A stretch of DNA of 47,844 nucleotides. Origin: Hydrococcus sp. Prado102 (GTDB lineage: Bacteria; Cyanobacteriota; Cyanobacteriia; Cyanobacteriales; Microcystaceae). The DNA is taken from positions 1 to 47,844 of the forward strand of contig JALOOL010000005.1 in the NCBI GenBank assembly GCA_025454425.1. The letters run 5' to 3'. Below the pieces are notes generated by a model that did no database searches, was not told where the DNA came from, and worked only from the letters and a program-made list of their open reading frames with translations. Of this stretch, positions 1 to 9,169 are shown one piece after another (the first letter of the stretch is position 1; every line of letters starts with the position of its first letter). Both the position numbers and the translations under genes were made by a program.

Positions 1-1637
1 CTTGGACGGCAGTTGCTCCACTTGGGGAGACCCCAAGACCGCACTGCCTCCGTTTCCCGTCGAGTCGAAACTGCCGAACCCGAAGGGGATTTTGGATTAT
101 TTGAAAATCTGAAATCTAAAATACTTGGTTTCAAGAGAGTAGAGACGCGATAGATCGCGTCTCTACTAATTTTTTCCTTTGAAAAAGCCTCTTCTTGTTT
201 ATAAGAGGTCAATTCAAAATCTGTTGACGATTCGCGATCGCTTAAAAGCAAATTTATTAAATGCTTGTATAATGGTTCGATATTATCTCTAAAAGAAAAC
301 TGAACGTCCGAATTTATTGATAATAGGCTTTGTCTGTAAGTCTCTAAATTTTCAACTGCCGATTCGTAATTTTGTAAGGCTTTTTCTTGTTCTCCTTTTG
401 CTTCAAAAATTCGACCTAATTGCCATTGCCATTGATAGAATAAATCGGGAAATTCCTGGGCAATATATAATGCTTCTTGGGTTTTCGCTTCGGCTTCGGG
501 AAATTTTTGAAGATACTCGTATAATCCCCCTAAACTCCCTATTACGTAAGATTCAGTTGCTTTATCGCCATTTTTTTTAGCATCTTGAATCGCTTCGTTC
601 AAGCGAGCGATAAAACTTTCCTCAAAACGAGCTTTTTGAAAATATTGTTGTTGCAAGCAAGCAATATTTTTACTGTAGTTAATCGTCGCATAAACTTTAA
701 ATTGACCTAGCGGTAAATTTTCTAGTTTGATTTCATCGGCTAGTGTCGCAGCCTGGGAATATTCTGATATTTCTAGTAATCCTCTAAAGCGATTTAATTT
801 TGCTTTAGTTTTTAGTATTTGTGAAGAGGTTTTTTGAAGAGATCGATCGTAAGTTTCCAGTGCAATTTTATAATGCTTTTTAGTCTGTTCGGATAGAGAA
901 CTAACTTGACACTTCCAAGGAAGATAATTATATTGCGGTTCGGCTTGTCTATCTCGTTCTAAATTGGCGATCGCGGTTAGAGTATTTCCTAGACTTAATA
1001 AAGTTGCTGCTGGATCTGGATCTGATGCGATCGATGTCAGTTTTTCTAAAATAATTTGCGATTTATTTAAATCTCCCATCGATCGCAATGTATCTCCTAA
1101 AATCCGCCAAGCAGTCACTAAAGAAGGCGCTAAATTTTGAGAAAGATTGTGAGTTTTTTCTCGAACTAATTCTGGCGTTAATTCTTCACAGCTTTTAACA
1201 GAAATTTCTACAGATTGAGCCAACAACAGACAAGCATGGGGATAAAAACCTAATTTATGTAACGCATAAGCTTGATAAACTTGACTTCGTATTCGTCCAT
1301 TATTATCTGACAATTGAGAATAAATCTGCGTAGAAATTTGACAGTTTTGCAAAGCATTTTCTGCTTGTCCCAACTCTAACTGGATGCGACAGAGATTCGT
1401 TGATGAAATTGCTAAGTTATTCAGTTCTTTATGACCTTGAGATTGAAAAAAATTTAGAGCTTTTTGATAATTTTCGACAGCTTCAGATAGATTTCCCGAT
1501 TGATAAGCTCGTTCGGCTTGTTGGATTAATTGCTCCGCACTGATTTGAGTTGGCGTTTGCGAGAAGACGGGAAAAATCCTAAAGACAAAAAATAGACTTA
1601 AGAAGAATAGTAGTAAATTAAAGAGCGATCGCTTCAT
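1..1637 (-). pseudogene. TPR protein of the CHAT-associated type, partial, C-terminus replaced by repeats
   Basis: The minus-strand frame is open from the ATG at 1637 to the left edge (about 545 codons), so the end is outside the window. Residues 1-26 look like a signal peptide (MKRSL, a Leu/Phe-rich core, then FSQ). TPR-like helices follow (for example AERAYQSGNLSEAVENYQKA) and then SDVQFSFRDNIEPLYKHLINLLL, which in cyanobacterial TPR-CHAT proteins leads into the CHAT protease-like domain. Here, at about residue 470, the coding sequence runs into a repeat (90-228) that contains a palindrome and has a second copy at 5330-5496. No CHAT sequence is visible in the window. The gene lies 71 bp downstream of the FHA-type gene, a common cyanobacterial pairing. 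I infer truncation or interruption; a continuation left of base 1 cannot be excluded. Confidence 0.7.
90..228. repeat. Interspersed repeat, copy 1, with a 28-bp palindrome at 139-166
   Basis: Same strand and order as the copy at 5330-5496. Shared parts are a TCTAAAATACTTG block, a GTAGAGACGCGAT...GCGTCTCTAC palindrome, ACTAATTTTTTCCTTT, a CTCTTCTTGTT...AAGAGGTCAATTC hairpin and CTGTTGAC. It lies inside the TPR reading frame and reads as an RDAIYRVST-type peptide there. Confidence 0.8.
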
Positions 1638-1708
1638 AAGCTGTTACGTATTTAAACTGTTTAATCGCCAAAATTCTTTTAAACTCATCAATCATACCTA
1701 TTGCCTAT

Positions 1709-4700
1709 TTATTGACCCGAAACCGATTGCCCGCAAAATAAAGATAATCCCTTGCTAATAACAGAGCGTTGCTTCCGATCGAGTTGGGGAATATTGTTGC
1801 TTGAGGTAGAATTATTTGATGGGGTTTCTAAAGGAATTAACCCCTCGTAACTAAAAGGATCTTCCGTCAACCAATCATTAGGAGAAGTCGGGAATCCGCC
1901 TCTTCCTATCTGATAAAATTCTGCATTGGCTTGACCTCCATTGACTTGACAGCCTTGGCGAATTTCGGCTGTAACAAAAGCTTCGGGTAAGTTTTCTAAC
2001 CGTCTGGTTGGGTCAATTTCCAGAGCGTTAATATTGATATTGCCGTCCAAACCAAATTGAGAACTAGCAGTAATATCGCTCAAAGGGGTTAGTTGTTCTC
2101 GAACTTCTAAGCCAAAGATTTCTTGAGCAGTAATATTAATATTCCCTCCCCGTCCGGTAAAAGCATTGGCAATAATGTCGCTATTTTCTAGCGGGTTGGC
2201 AACGATAAAGTTAGCATCAATTGTGATATTGCCTCCATCCCCTGCGCCTTGCAAAATTCCTGCCCTTGTGGAGATTAAGCTGTTGTTACGTATCAATAAT
2301 GTATTTTGTAGATTTAAAAAAATGTCGCCGCCATTATTGCTGGTGGTTTGAGTCAAAATTGCCCCCTTGTCTAAAGTCAGATTATTCGCCGAAATTTTAA
2401 TGTTTCCGCCTATACCAGTCCCAGAAGCAGAGGCTGATACTGAGGCACCATCTTGAATGCCGAACTGTTCGGTATTAATCGTTAAGTTGCCTGCATTTCC
2501 CTCCCCTTCAGTTTGAGTCACCAAGCCACTAGAAAATATATTAGGGTCGGTGCCAATCAATCTCACCAACTCAGAAGCATTGACCGTTAAATTGCCTCCC
2601 TTGCCCTTGCCAAAAGTCGTAGTACTTATTTGTGCCCTATTGAGAAGTAGTTGTTCGGCGTTAATCGTCAAGTTGCCTGCATCTCCATCGCTCAAAGTAC
2701 TAGTACTTATCAGTGCCCCACCTCTGACAATCAATCGTTTTGCATCAATCGTCATGTTGCCTGCATCTCCGTCTCTTTGAGTCTGAGTTGTCAAGGCACT
2801 AGTAAAACCAATCAGTTCCACTGATTCAGAAGCACTAATCGTTAAAATTCCACCATTTCCTCTATTGCGAGTACCAGTAGTTATTTGTGCCCCTCCTCGG
2901 ACGAGTAATCGTCCAGTATCAATTGTCAAATTGCCAGCATTTCCCTCTCCATCAGTCGAAGTCAAAAAGCCAGTGAAACTGTCATCAGCGCCAATGCCAA
3001 ATAATTCAACAGACTCAGAAGCATTAACCATTGCATTGCCCCCTTTTCCCGTACTGGACGTACCAGTAAAGATTTGTGCCTCATCTCGGATAATCAGTCG
3101 TTCGGTATCGACCTTTAAGCCGCCTGCATCTCCTTCTCCTCTAGTGCTAGTAAACAAACCACTAGAAAAACCCATCAGTTCCACAGACTCAGAAGCATTA
3201 ACAGTTACATTACCGCCATTGCCTTTGCTGTTGCTTCTAGTAAGTATTCGTGCCCCATCTCGGATAATTAGTTGTCTAGTATTGACCTTTAAGTCGCCTG
3301 CATCTCCTTCTCCTTCAGTGGCAGCCAACAAACCGCTAGAAGATTCATCGTCAGCCGCAACGCCAATCAGTTCCACTAAATCAGAAGCATTGACCGTTAA
3401 ATTGCCTCCTTCGCCTTGGCTATAAGTATTGGTAGCAATTTGCGATCCCTCTTTGACTGTCAGCCTTCTAGTATTAACGGTCAAGTTGCCGACATCTCCC
3501 TCTCCTGGATTTTGAGTAGTCAGATCGTTGGAAGAAGCGATTTTAGATGCACCGACTAATTCGATAGACTCAGAAGCAGTGATGCTTAGATTGCCTGCTT
3601 TGCCCTTGCCTGAAGTAGCAGTAGCGATCTCTGATGCTCCTTGGATATTTAATTGCCTAGTGTTAACTGTCAAATTGCCTGCATCTCCCTCGCTTTGGCT
3701 TTGAGTAGTTAGATTACTGAACCCGCTCATTTCTAATGACTCAGAGGCGGCGATCCTTAAATTACCTCCTCGTCCCTTACCTTGAGTGATATTACCTATC
3801 AGTGCGTTATCGCTAAGAATTAGCTGCCTAGTCTCAACCGCCAAGTTACCTGCATTCCCTTCTCCTTGAGTTAGAGCAAACAAGCTACTGGGAAAACCAT
3901 TGGGTGCATTACCAAATAGTTGTACTAATCCAGACGTATTAATATTTAGATCTCCCCCTTTTCCTGCCCCGAAATTACTAGTACCTATCAGCGTTCCATT
4001 AACAAGGAAGAGCGAACTAGCCACAATATTAATATTGCCGCTCTTTAAATTTGGTAATAGGGTGAAACTTTGGCTAATAATAGCTCCATTATTAACTACA
4101 ATATCTGCATCGCTTGCGAGCGTAATGTTACCGCCCAATAAACCATCGGAAAAAATGCCCGATCCAGGTTCGAGAGTAATATTGTCTTTAGCGATTAGCG
4201 CGATGTTGCCTCCATTGCCTAAATAATTTCTATCATCAGACAACAACGCAGAAGCATCTATTATTCCTTGAAGTTTAATTTGGTTGTTGGCATCAATTGT
4301 GATTCCTTGAGATGCGATCGCGAGATCGTTTGATAATAGACTAATAACGATATCTCCAGGCTCTACAGTTACATTAGAACCATCGATCTGCACTTTTCCG
4401 TCAGGATTAACCATTAATCCCGTATTCGTACCCGTTTTTTGAACTAATTCTGCTAAATGGGTCGTTAATCTTTCTGTTACTGTTTGAGGTTGAGCGACTT
4501 GAGTTAGCTTTGTCCCAGTTGCATCCATTCGGACAACCGTTTTTCCTGGGACAGTCAACAGATTAACTCGACCAGTGGGCATTTCAATTTGACCCGTACT
4601 AACGATCGTTCCTCCTACTAAAGCCAGATTTTGCTCTGTCTCTAATTGTCCGGCATTGACGATCGCTTTGGCTTCTAATCCCTCAAATTGCCAACCCACA

Positions 4701-5200
4701 GAAGGCACATTTATCTTTAATAATGGTGCTGCGTTGGGATTAGTAGCGCTAAAACGCTCTCCATTAGGAAAAAGCAAGCTATTAGCAGTACTAGCGACAA
4801 ACGACCCACGAATGTCTAAACTGGCATTTTTTCCAAAAATAATGCCGTTAGGATTTATAAAAAAGAGATTAGCATTGCCTTGTACTCCTAGTTTTCCCAA
4901 CAACAACGAGGGGTTATTTCCCGTCACGCGGCTGAAAATGTTTTGAATCGCCGCTGGATTGGCAAAATAAGCGGCGCGTCCTTCGGATATATTGAATTCG
5001 CGAAAGCTGTGAAAGAGGTTAGCCCCGCGAATAGCACCGCCGTCAATAAGGTCAACCTGGGAATTAATAGGAGTGACGCGGGATTCCTCACTTCTTAACG
5101 TATTATCGGGGATAATCTGGGCATTAACGCTGAAGTTGGCGCTACCCAAAGCTAGGAAAAAGAAAGAAAGTAACGAAAGCGATCGCTTGTTCTCAGTCAT
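1709..5200 (-). CDS. Filamentous-haemagglutinin-type secreted protein (two-partner secretion exoprotein)
   Basis: I start at the ATG at 5200 because it gives a clean signal peptide (MTENKRSLSLL, hydrophobic core, cleavage near VNAQ). The longer frame to 5242 begins with TTG and only adds a hydrophilic leader. The mature N-terminus carries the TPS/haemagglutination-activity domain: IPDNTLRSEESRV, FREFNISEGRAAYFANP, and NPNGIIFGKNASLDIRGSFV. The rest is a long run of about 50-residue repeats of the pattern GxGxAGNLTVNTRQLxIxDGAxIxTxT with LxGxxxSGLxTxTxGEGDAG, which should form a parallel beta-helix. The C-terminus (GCQVNGG, WLTEDPFSYEG) is typical of the cyanobacterial family. No TpsB/ShlB transporter is in the window. 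Probable role is a surface or secreted adhesin, by family. Confidence 0.9.
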   Translation of the reverse strand: MTENKRSLSLLSFFFLALGSANFSVNAQIIPDNTLRSEESRVTPINSQVDLIDGGAIRGANLFHSFREFNISEGRAAYFANPAAIQNIFSRVTGNNPSLLLGKLGVQGNANLFFINPNGIIFGKNASLDIRGSFVASTANSLLFPNGERFSATNPNAAPLLKINVPSVGWQFEGLEAKAIVNAGQLETEQNLALVGGTIVSTGQIEMPTGRVNLLTVPGKTVVRMDATGTKLTQVAQPQTVTERLTTHLAELVQKTGTNTGLMVNPDGKVQIDGSNVTVEPGDIVISLLSNDLAIASQGITIDANNQIKLQGIIDASALLSDDRNYLGNGGNIALIAKDNITLEPGSGIFSDGLLGGNITLASDADIVVNNGAIISQSFTLLPNLKSGNINIVASSLFLVNGTLIGTSNFGAGKGGDLNINTSGLVQLFGNAPNGFPSSLFALTQGEGNAGNLAVETRQLILSDNALIGNITQGKGRGGNLRIAASESLEMSGFSNLTTQSQSEGDAGNLTVNTRQLNIQGASEIATATSGKGKAGNLSITASESIELVGASKIASSNDLTTQNPGEGDVGNLTVNTRRLTVKEGSQIATNTYSQGEGGNLTVNASDLVELIGVAADDESSSGLLAATEGEGDAGDLKVNTRQLIIRDGARILTRSNSKGNGGNVTVNASESVELMGFSSGLFTSTRGEGDAGGLKVDTERLIIRDEAQIFTGTSSTGKGGNAMVNASESVELFGIGADDSFTGFLTSTDGEGNAGNLTIDTGRLLVRGGAQITTGTRNRGNGGILTISASESVELIGFTSALTTQTQRDGDAGNMTIDAKRLIVRGGALISTSTLSDGDAGNLTINAEQLLLNRAQISTTTFGKGKGGNLTVNASELVRLIGTDPNIFSSGLVTQTEGEGNAGNLTINTEQFGIQDGASVSASASGTGIGGNIKISANNLTLDKGAILTQTTSNNGGDIFLNLQNTLLIRNNSLISTRAGILQGAGDGGNITIDANFIVANPLENSDIIANAFTGRGGNINITAQEIFGLEVREQLTPLSDITASSQFGLDGNININALEIDPTRRLENLPEAFVTAEIRQGCQVNGGQANAEFYQIGRGGFPTSPNDWLTEDPFSYEGLIPLETPSNNSTSSNNIPQLDRKQRSVISKGLSLFCGQSVSGQ

Positions 5201-5329
5201 AGAATCCAAGGCTCGATCGAGTAATTTCCCAGAGTTTAGCAACTCTTCGGATAATTAAGCTTAATTTCAAAGATTGTTTCAAGATTTCCTCTCTCGCTAC
5301 CATGGGGGCTAACGCCATGACCGAGACAA

Positions 5330-5496
5330 TTTTAGATTTTGGATTTTGGATTTTCAATTAATCCAAAATCTAAAATACTTGATTTCAAGCCTCTCCATAA
5401 CGAGAGTAGAGACGCGATCGATCGCGGCTCTACTAATTTTTTCCTTTAAAAAAGACTCTTCTTGTTCATAAGAGGTCAATTCTTTCATCTGTTGAC
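5330..5496. repeat. Interspersed repeat, copy 2, with a palindrome at 5406-5433
   Basis: This fills most of the 5243-5563 gap between the FHA gene and the DevA-type gene. It matches 90-228 in order and orientation, preceded by GGATTTT heptamers (5340-5357). The 5497-5563 remainder shows nothing I recognise. No clear promoter for the FHA gene was identified. Confidence 0.75.
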
Positions 5497-5563
5497 CTCT
5501 AAAGCGCCGTTGCTGTCTTTTTTGCTCTTGGTCTTGTTGCTATTTTTGCTTGGCTTTCCATCT

Positions 5564-6259
5564 CTAGGAATGAGAATTAACCTTAGAAAGGCGACCGTCT
5601 TCCATGTGGACGATGCGATCGGCAATATCAAGGATGCGATTATCGTGAGTGACTAGTAAGATCGAACAACCTCGCTCTTTGGCAAGTTGCTGTAAGATCT
5701 CAACAACAGCACGACCGCTATTTTTATCTAAAGATGCGGTGGGTTCGTCAGCAAGAACTATTTTAGGTCGAGTAACCAAAGCGCGGGCGATCGCAACTCT
5801 TTGTTGTTCTCCTCCAGATAATTGCGAGGGATAATGATTAATCCGATGTTTCAAACCGACTGCTTCAAGCATCGCTTTGGAAAGACGACCAACTTCCCTT
5901 CTAGACATAGATGGGCGCAATTCAAGAGACATCTGGACATTCTGACAAGCATTCAAAAATGGCACGAGATTGTGCTTTTGGAAAATATAACCAAGCTGGC
6001 GGCGCAGTTGCAATAGTTTTTTGTCGGTTACTCTATAGAGTTCGCGATCTAAAACTTTAACGCTTCCGTATTGAACAGACCTTAAAGCACCAATTAAGCT
6101 TAGCAAGGTTGTTTTTCCACTCCCAGACGGCCCAGTCAAAATAACAATTTCACCTGGATTAATTGTTAAATTAATATCAAACAAAACCTGCTTGCGTAAG
6201 GAGCGTTTGCCAAAATAATGATCGAGATTTTGAATAGAAATAAGAGGATAAGATAACAT
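5564..6259 (-). CDS. devA: DevA-type ABC exporter ATP-binding protein
   Basis: The 231-aa protein is a complete ABC ATPase: Walker A GPSGSGKT (residues 43-50), a Q-loop at YIFQKHNL, signature LSGGEQQR, Walker B IVLADEPTASLD and the H-loop VTHD. HYFGKRSLRKQVLFDINL and LGYIFQKHNLVPFL are characteristic of the DevA/MacB-like group. It is the last gene of a DevB-DevC-DevA set and of the lipopeptide operon. With DevC (permease) and DevB (periplasmic adaptor) it should form an efflux pump that works with a TolC-like outer-membrane channel encoded elsewhere. In Nostoc DevBCA exports heterocyst glycolipids. The position behind NRPS genes suggests the lipopeptide as substrate here (inference). Confidence 0.92.
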   Translation of the reverse strand: MLSYPLISIQNLDHYFGKRSLRKQVLFDINLTINPGEIVILTGPSGSGKTTLLSLIGALRSVQYGSVKVLDRELYRVTDKKLLQLRRQLGYIFQKHNLVPFLNACQNVQMSLELRPSMSRREVGRLSKAMLEAVGLKHRINHYPSQLSGGEQQRVAIARALVTRPKIVLADEPTASLDKNSGRAVVEILQQLAKERGCSILLVTHDNRILDIADRIVHMEDGRLSKVNSHS

Positions 6260-6291
6260 AATTTTAGATGTTTATTGTTACTTCAATGTTG

Positions 6292-6320
6292 AACTTTAAA
6301 CTTTAAACTTTAAACTTTAG
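6292..6320. repeat. Heptanucleotide tandem repeat (ACTTTAA)4
   Basis: Four consecutive 7-bp units lie in the short devC-devA spacer (6260-6332). This is an STRR-type array, as known from filamentous cyanobacteria. Confidence 0.85.
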
Positions 6321-6332
6321 ATTTTGGGTAAT

Positions 6333-7490
6333 TTATTGAAAAAGATCGGCAGGATCGGCAGAGCGAAGCCTGCTCATAGCAAGGAGGCTAGCGAACGAAC
6401 ACATGACGATAGTTAAGATGAGGACGATCGCACCGCGATCGAAAGTCATAAACATTGGTAGACGAGTTCCACCCTCAACCAGATTGTATAAATACACAGA
6501 TAAAACCAATCCCGGAACATAACCCATGAGCGACAAGAGAACGGCTTGCTGAAGAACAGTCCATACCAGATAAACACCTGCATATCCGATCGCCTTCAAG
6601 GTTGCATAGATGTATAAATTATCGGAAATTTGTGTATAGAGAATTTGATAGACAATTGTTCCTCCAAAAACGCAGCCGATTATCGTACCCAGATTAAAAA
6701 TAAAACCAATAGGAGTTGCTTTGGCGACAAAGTTTTTCTGAAGATCCATAAATTGCTGCATGGTGAGCAACTTAACATCCTTGGGCAATTGGGTTGAGAT
6801 ATTATTAACGATACTTTCGGGGTCGATACCGGGTTGAAGGTCGATCAGTCCCAGAGGAACTGCTTCTAGAGGTTGATTCAAGAGGGTAGCATAGTTCAAG
6901 TCACTAGTAATGATAAATCCATCGCTAGACAGCACCCCGCCTCCTAGAGAAAACAAGCCGCCGATTCTAATGCGTTGATTGGATAATTCAGTCGTTACAA
7001 CTCCCTTCTTTTCAACCTCTGATGCGATCGCACCATATTCGCGTCGAGAGAGGCGATCGAATATAACAGTACTATCTTGCTGGATTATCTCTAACTGTTG
7101 ATTGACTTCTGCTAAATTGAAAACGGGTCGCGCTGGGTTAAAGGCGCAAATGGCGATGCGTTTGGTGGTGGAAGTTTCGGGATTTTTAAAGTCTGCACTG
7201 GCAAAGTAGAAAGGATTGACCGATTCTACTCCTTCAATAGCCTTGATGTCGTAGAGACGGCGACGAGAAAAGGCTTTCATGGCAAAGAAGTTTCGAGTAT
7301 CGACATGGAGTAAAACTAAATCTGCCTGTAGCGCTTTGTGTATGGTAATAGCATCTTCAAAAAGTCCATCTCGAAACCCTAGCTGCATAAACATCAAAAA
7401 AACAGCAAAAACGATACCGAGAAGGGTTACTAAGAGGCGAGATTTTTGAAAGGTTAATTGCAACCAAGCGATAGGAGTTTTGCTAGTCAT
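6333..7490 (-). CDS. devC: DevC-type ABC exporter permease
   Basis: The protein has a FtsX/MacB-like layout: one N-terminal membrane helix (LLVTLLGIVFAVFLMFMQLGF), a large periplasmic domain, then three C-terminal helices (near IGFIFNLGTIIGCVFGGTIVYQ, VLLSLMGYVPGLVLSVYL and IVLILTIVMCSFASLLAM). MTSKTPIAWLQLTFQKSRLLV matches the usual DevC N-terminus, so I start at 7490. The extra seven residues up to 7511 are followed directly by a heptamer repeat and look spurious. Neighbours are devB upstream and devA downstream with spacers of about 130 and 73 bp, both holding tandem repeats. Confidence 0.9.
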   Translation of the reverse strand: MTSKTPIAWLQLTFQKSRLLVTLLGIVFAVFLMFMQLGFRDGLFEDAITIHKALQADLVLLHVDTRNFFAMKAFSRRRLYDIKAIEGVESVNPFYFASADFKNPETSTTKRIAICAFNPARPVFNLAEVNQQLEIIQQDSTVIFDRLSRREYGAIASEVEKKGVVTTELSNQRIRIGGLFSLGGGVLSSDGFIITSDLNYATLLNQPLEAVPLGLIDLQPGIDPESIVNNISTQLPKDVKLLTMQQFMDLQKNFVAKATPIGFIFNLGTIIGCVFGGTIVYQILYTQISDNLYIYATLKAIGYAGVYLVWTVLQQAVLLSLMGYVPGLVLSVYLYNLVEGGTRLPMFMTFDRGAIVLILTIVMCSFASLLAMSRLRSADPADLFQ

Positions 7491-7510
7491 GAGTTGAGGG
7501 GGTAATACCA

Positions 7511-7552
7511 TTTTGGATTTTGGATTTTGGATTTTGGATTTTGGATTTTGGA
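7511..7552. repeat. Heptanucleotide tandem repeat (TTTTGGA)6
   Basis: Six perfect units lie between devB and devC. The same unit recurs inside coding sequence at 20345, 27528 and 32772. Confidence 0.9.
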
Positions 7553-7621
7553 TTGGGAATTCCTTTCTAGGTCTGGATTCTGTAAATCGAGCGGTTGCAT
7601 CTTTGAGAGGATTGGTATTAA

Positions 7622-9166
7622 TTAGTTAATGGAAATTTTGACATCGACTTGCAAGTCGATCAGTCTGGCAGCTTGCTGAGTATCTGCCGAGTCGAGACGA
7701 ATTCTGACATTAACGACTCTGGCATCTAGGTCAAGCGTCGGATCGCTATTAATAACCTCTTTTTTGCCAACTTCTAAACCAATTTTTTCGACCGTTCCCT
7801 TAAAGTTTCTGGGCAAAGCAGGACTAGAAATCGTCGCTTTTTGACCTACTCGTATTTTGCCGATATCGGTTTCGTAAACTTCCGCAACGACATACATTTG
7901 TTGGGTCTGGGCGAGGTCAACGATTCCTTCATCGCTAATGTTTTCTCCAGCAAAGGTATGAATGGTCAAAATTTGACCGTCTACCGGGGCGCGGACATAG
8001 GCTAAATCTAAATCGGCTTCTGCTTTAGGGACAGCCGCGATCGCTTTTTCGAGTTGAGTTTGAGCGACTTGCACGTCTACGGGACGAACTTCTTGAAGCG
8101 CTTTTAGATCCGCTGTTGCTCCTGCGATCTGTTCTGGAAAGGATGATGTAGTTTGGTTGAGATTGGCTTGAGCCTCGTTTAGTTGTTGTTGAAGCGTTGT
8201 TACTTTAAGATTCTTACTATCAAATTCTGAGGCTGAAATCGCCCCTTCTTTATAAAGTAGCTCGAAGCGCGAGCGATCGGTTCGGGCATTTGCCAATTCT
8301 GCTTTTAAGCTAGCAACCTTGGCTTTTTGAGTGGCAACTTGTCCTCGAAACTGGGCATTTAAATCGGCAATAACGGCTTTTTGAGCGGCAATTTCCCCTT
8401 GTTTCGATTCTCCAGCCTTGGTTTTTGCCAGTTCCGCTTGGGCAACCCGAACGTCTAGTTTAGCTTGTTCTAGGTTGGCTTGCAGTTGATTGAGGTTATC
8501 GAGAATCGCAATGAGTTGTCCGCGTCGAACTTTATCTCCTTCATTAACGAGAATTTGAGCGACCCGTGCGTGTTGAAGCGAGGACGATCCAGACACGCTA
8601 ATTACTTTATCTTTGGGTTGTATACGTCCTAAAGCAGCAACGTTTTTATTAACCGGAACGCTGGGTTTAGGCGTTACTGGTACATTCCTAGCGCTCGACT
8701 GAGCTTTGAAAGAATTGTAGAGCGGTACGCCAAGAGTCCCCAAGACTAACAAGATTAAAGGAACGGCTAAAAACATCGCCCATCGGAATCTTGGCTTAGA
8801 CTTTGGAAGTTCCTCATCTGGATCGAGAAGATCTTTCACGTTGAAACCATCGTCCGCCGTTGGAGGGGTTTGAGGCGGATCGATAACAACTTCCTGCTTC
8901 AATTGTTGGGAGCGATCGCGCAAAAGATCCGCCGCTTTCTGGGAACCATTCTCAGACATTTGGGCGGCTACCCGTTCCATCATCTGTAATAAAACAGCAT
9001 CGACGAGTTCTTGGTTAGCTTCCAAAATCTCTGCGGTTTTGTGCGGATAGGTCAGCAGTACGCCGATTAAATTGCGATAAGCTTCGGGATTGGGCGTTTC
9101 CTTCTGGGCAACTGAGGGGGAGCTTGGCTCAAGAATAAAGTGGTTTTTAGTCTCTAGGTTTAACAT
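7622..9166 (-). CDS. devB: DevB-type HlyD-family adaptor with an N-terminal helical module
   Basis: The 514-aa membrane-fusion protein has four parts: an N-terminal cytoplasmic segment, a membrane helix at about 127-150 (WAMFLAVPLILLVLGTLGVPL), a lipoyl/barrel-sandwich part (ALGRIQPKDKVISVSG, VNEGDKVRRGQLIAILDN) around a long coiled coil rich in Gln/Ala/Lys, and a beta-barrel (YVRAPVDGQILTIHT, VGQKATISSPALP). That core is DevB. Unusual for the family are residues 29-93, a roughly 65-residue helical module (AYRNLIGVLLTYPHK ... LKQ). The same module occurs twice at the C-terminus of the MFS protein encoded 3 bp upstream. The tight spacing implies translational coupling with that gene. Confidence 0.92.
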   Translation of the reverse strand: MLNLETKNHFILEPSSPSVAQKETPNPEAYRNLIGVLLTYPHKTAEILEANQELVDAVLLQMMERVAAQMSENGSQKAADLLRDRSQQLKQEVVIDPPQTPPTADDGFNVKDLLDPDEELPKSKPRFRWAMFLAVPLILLVLGTLGVPLYNSFKAQSSARNVPVTPKPSVPVNKNVAALGRIQPKDKVISVSGSSSLQHARVAQILVNEGDKVRRGQLIAILDNLNQLQANLEQAKLDVRVAQAELAKTKAGESKQGEIAAQKAVIADLNAQFRGQVATQKAKVASLKAELANARTDRSRFELLYKEGAISASEFDSKNLKVTTLQQQLNEAQANLNQTTSSFPEQIAGATADLKALQEVRPVDVQVAQTQLEKAIAAVPKAEADLDLAYVRAPVDGQILTIHTFAGENISDEGIVDLAQTQQMYVVAEVYETDIGKIRVGQKATISSPALPRNFKGTVEKIGLEVGKKEVINSDPTLDLDARVVNVRIRLDSADTQQAARLIDLQVDVKISIN

Positions 9167-9169
9167 AAT

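Noticed and set aside
2865-3425. Long plus-strand frames inside the FHA gene (also 2550-2780 and 3900-4226)
   Set aside because: They mirror the repetitive coding of the minus strand and show no family pattern or RBS.
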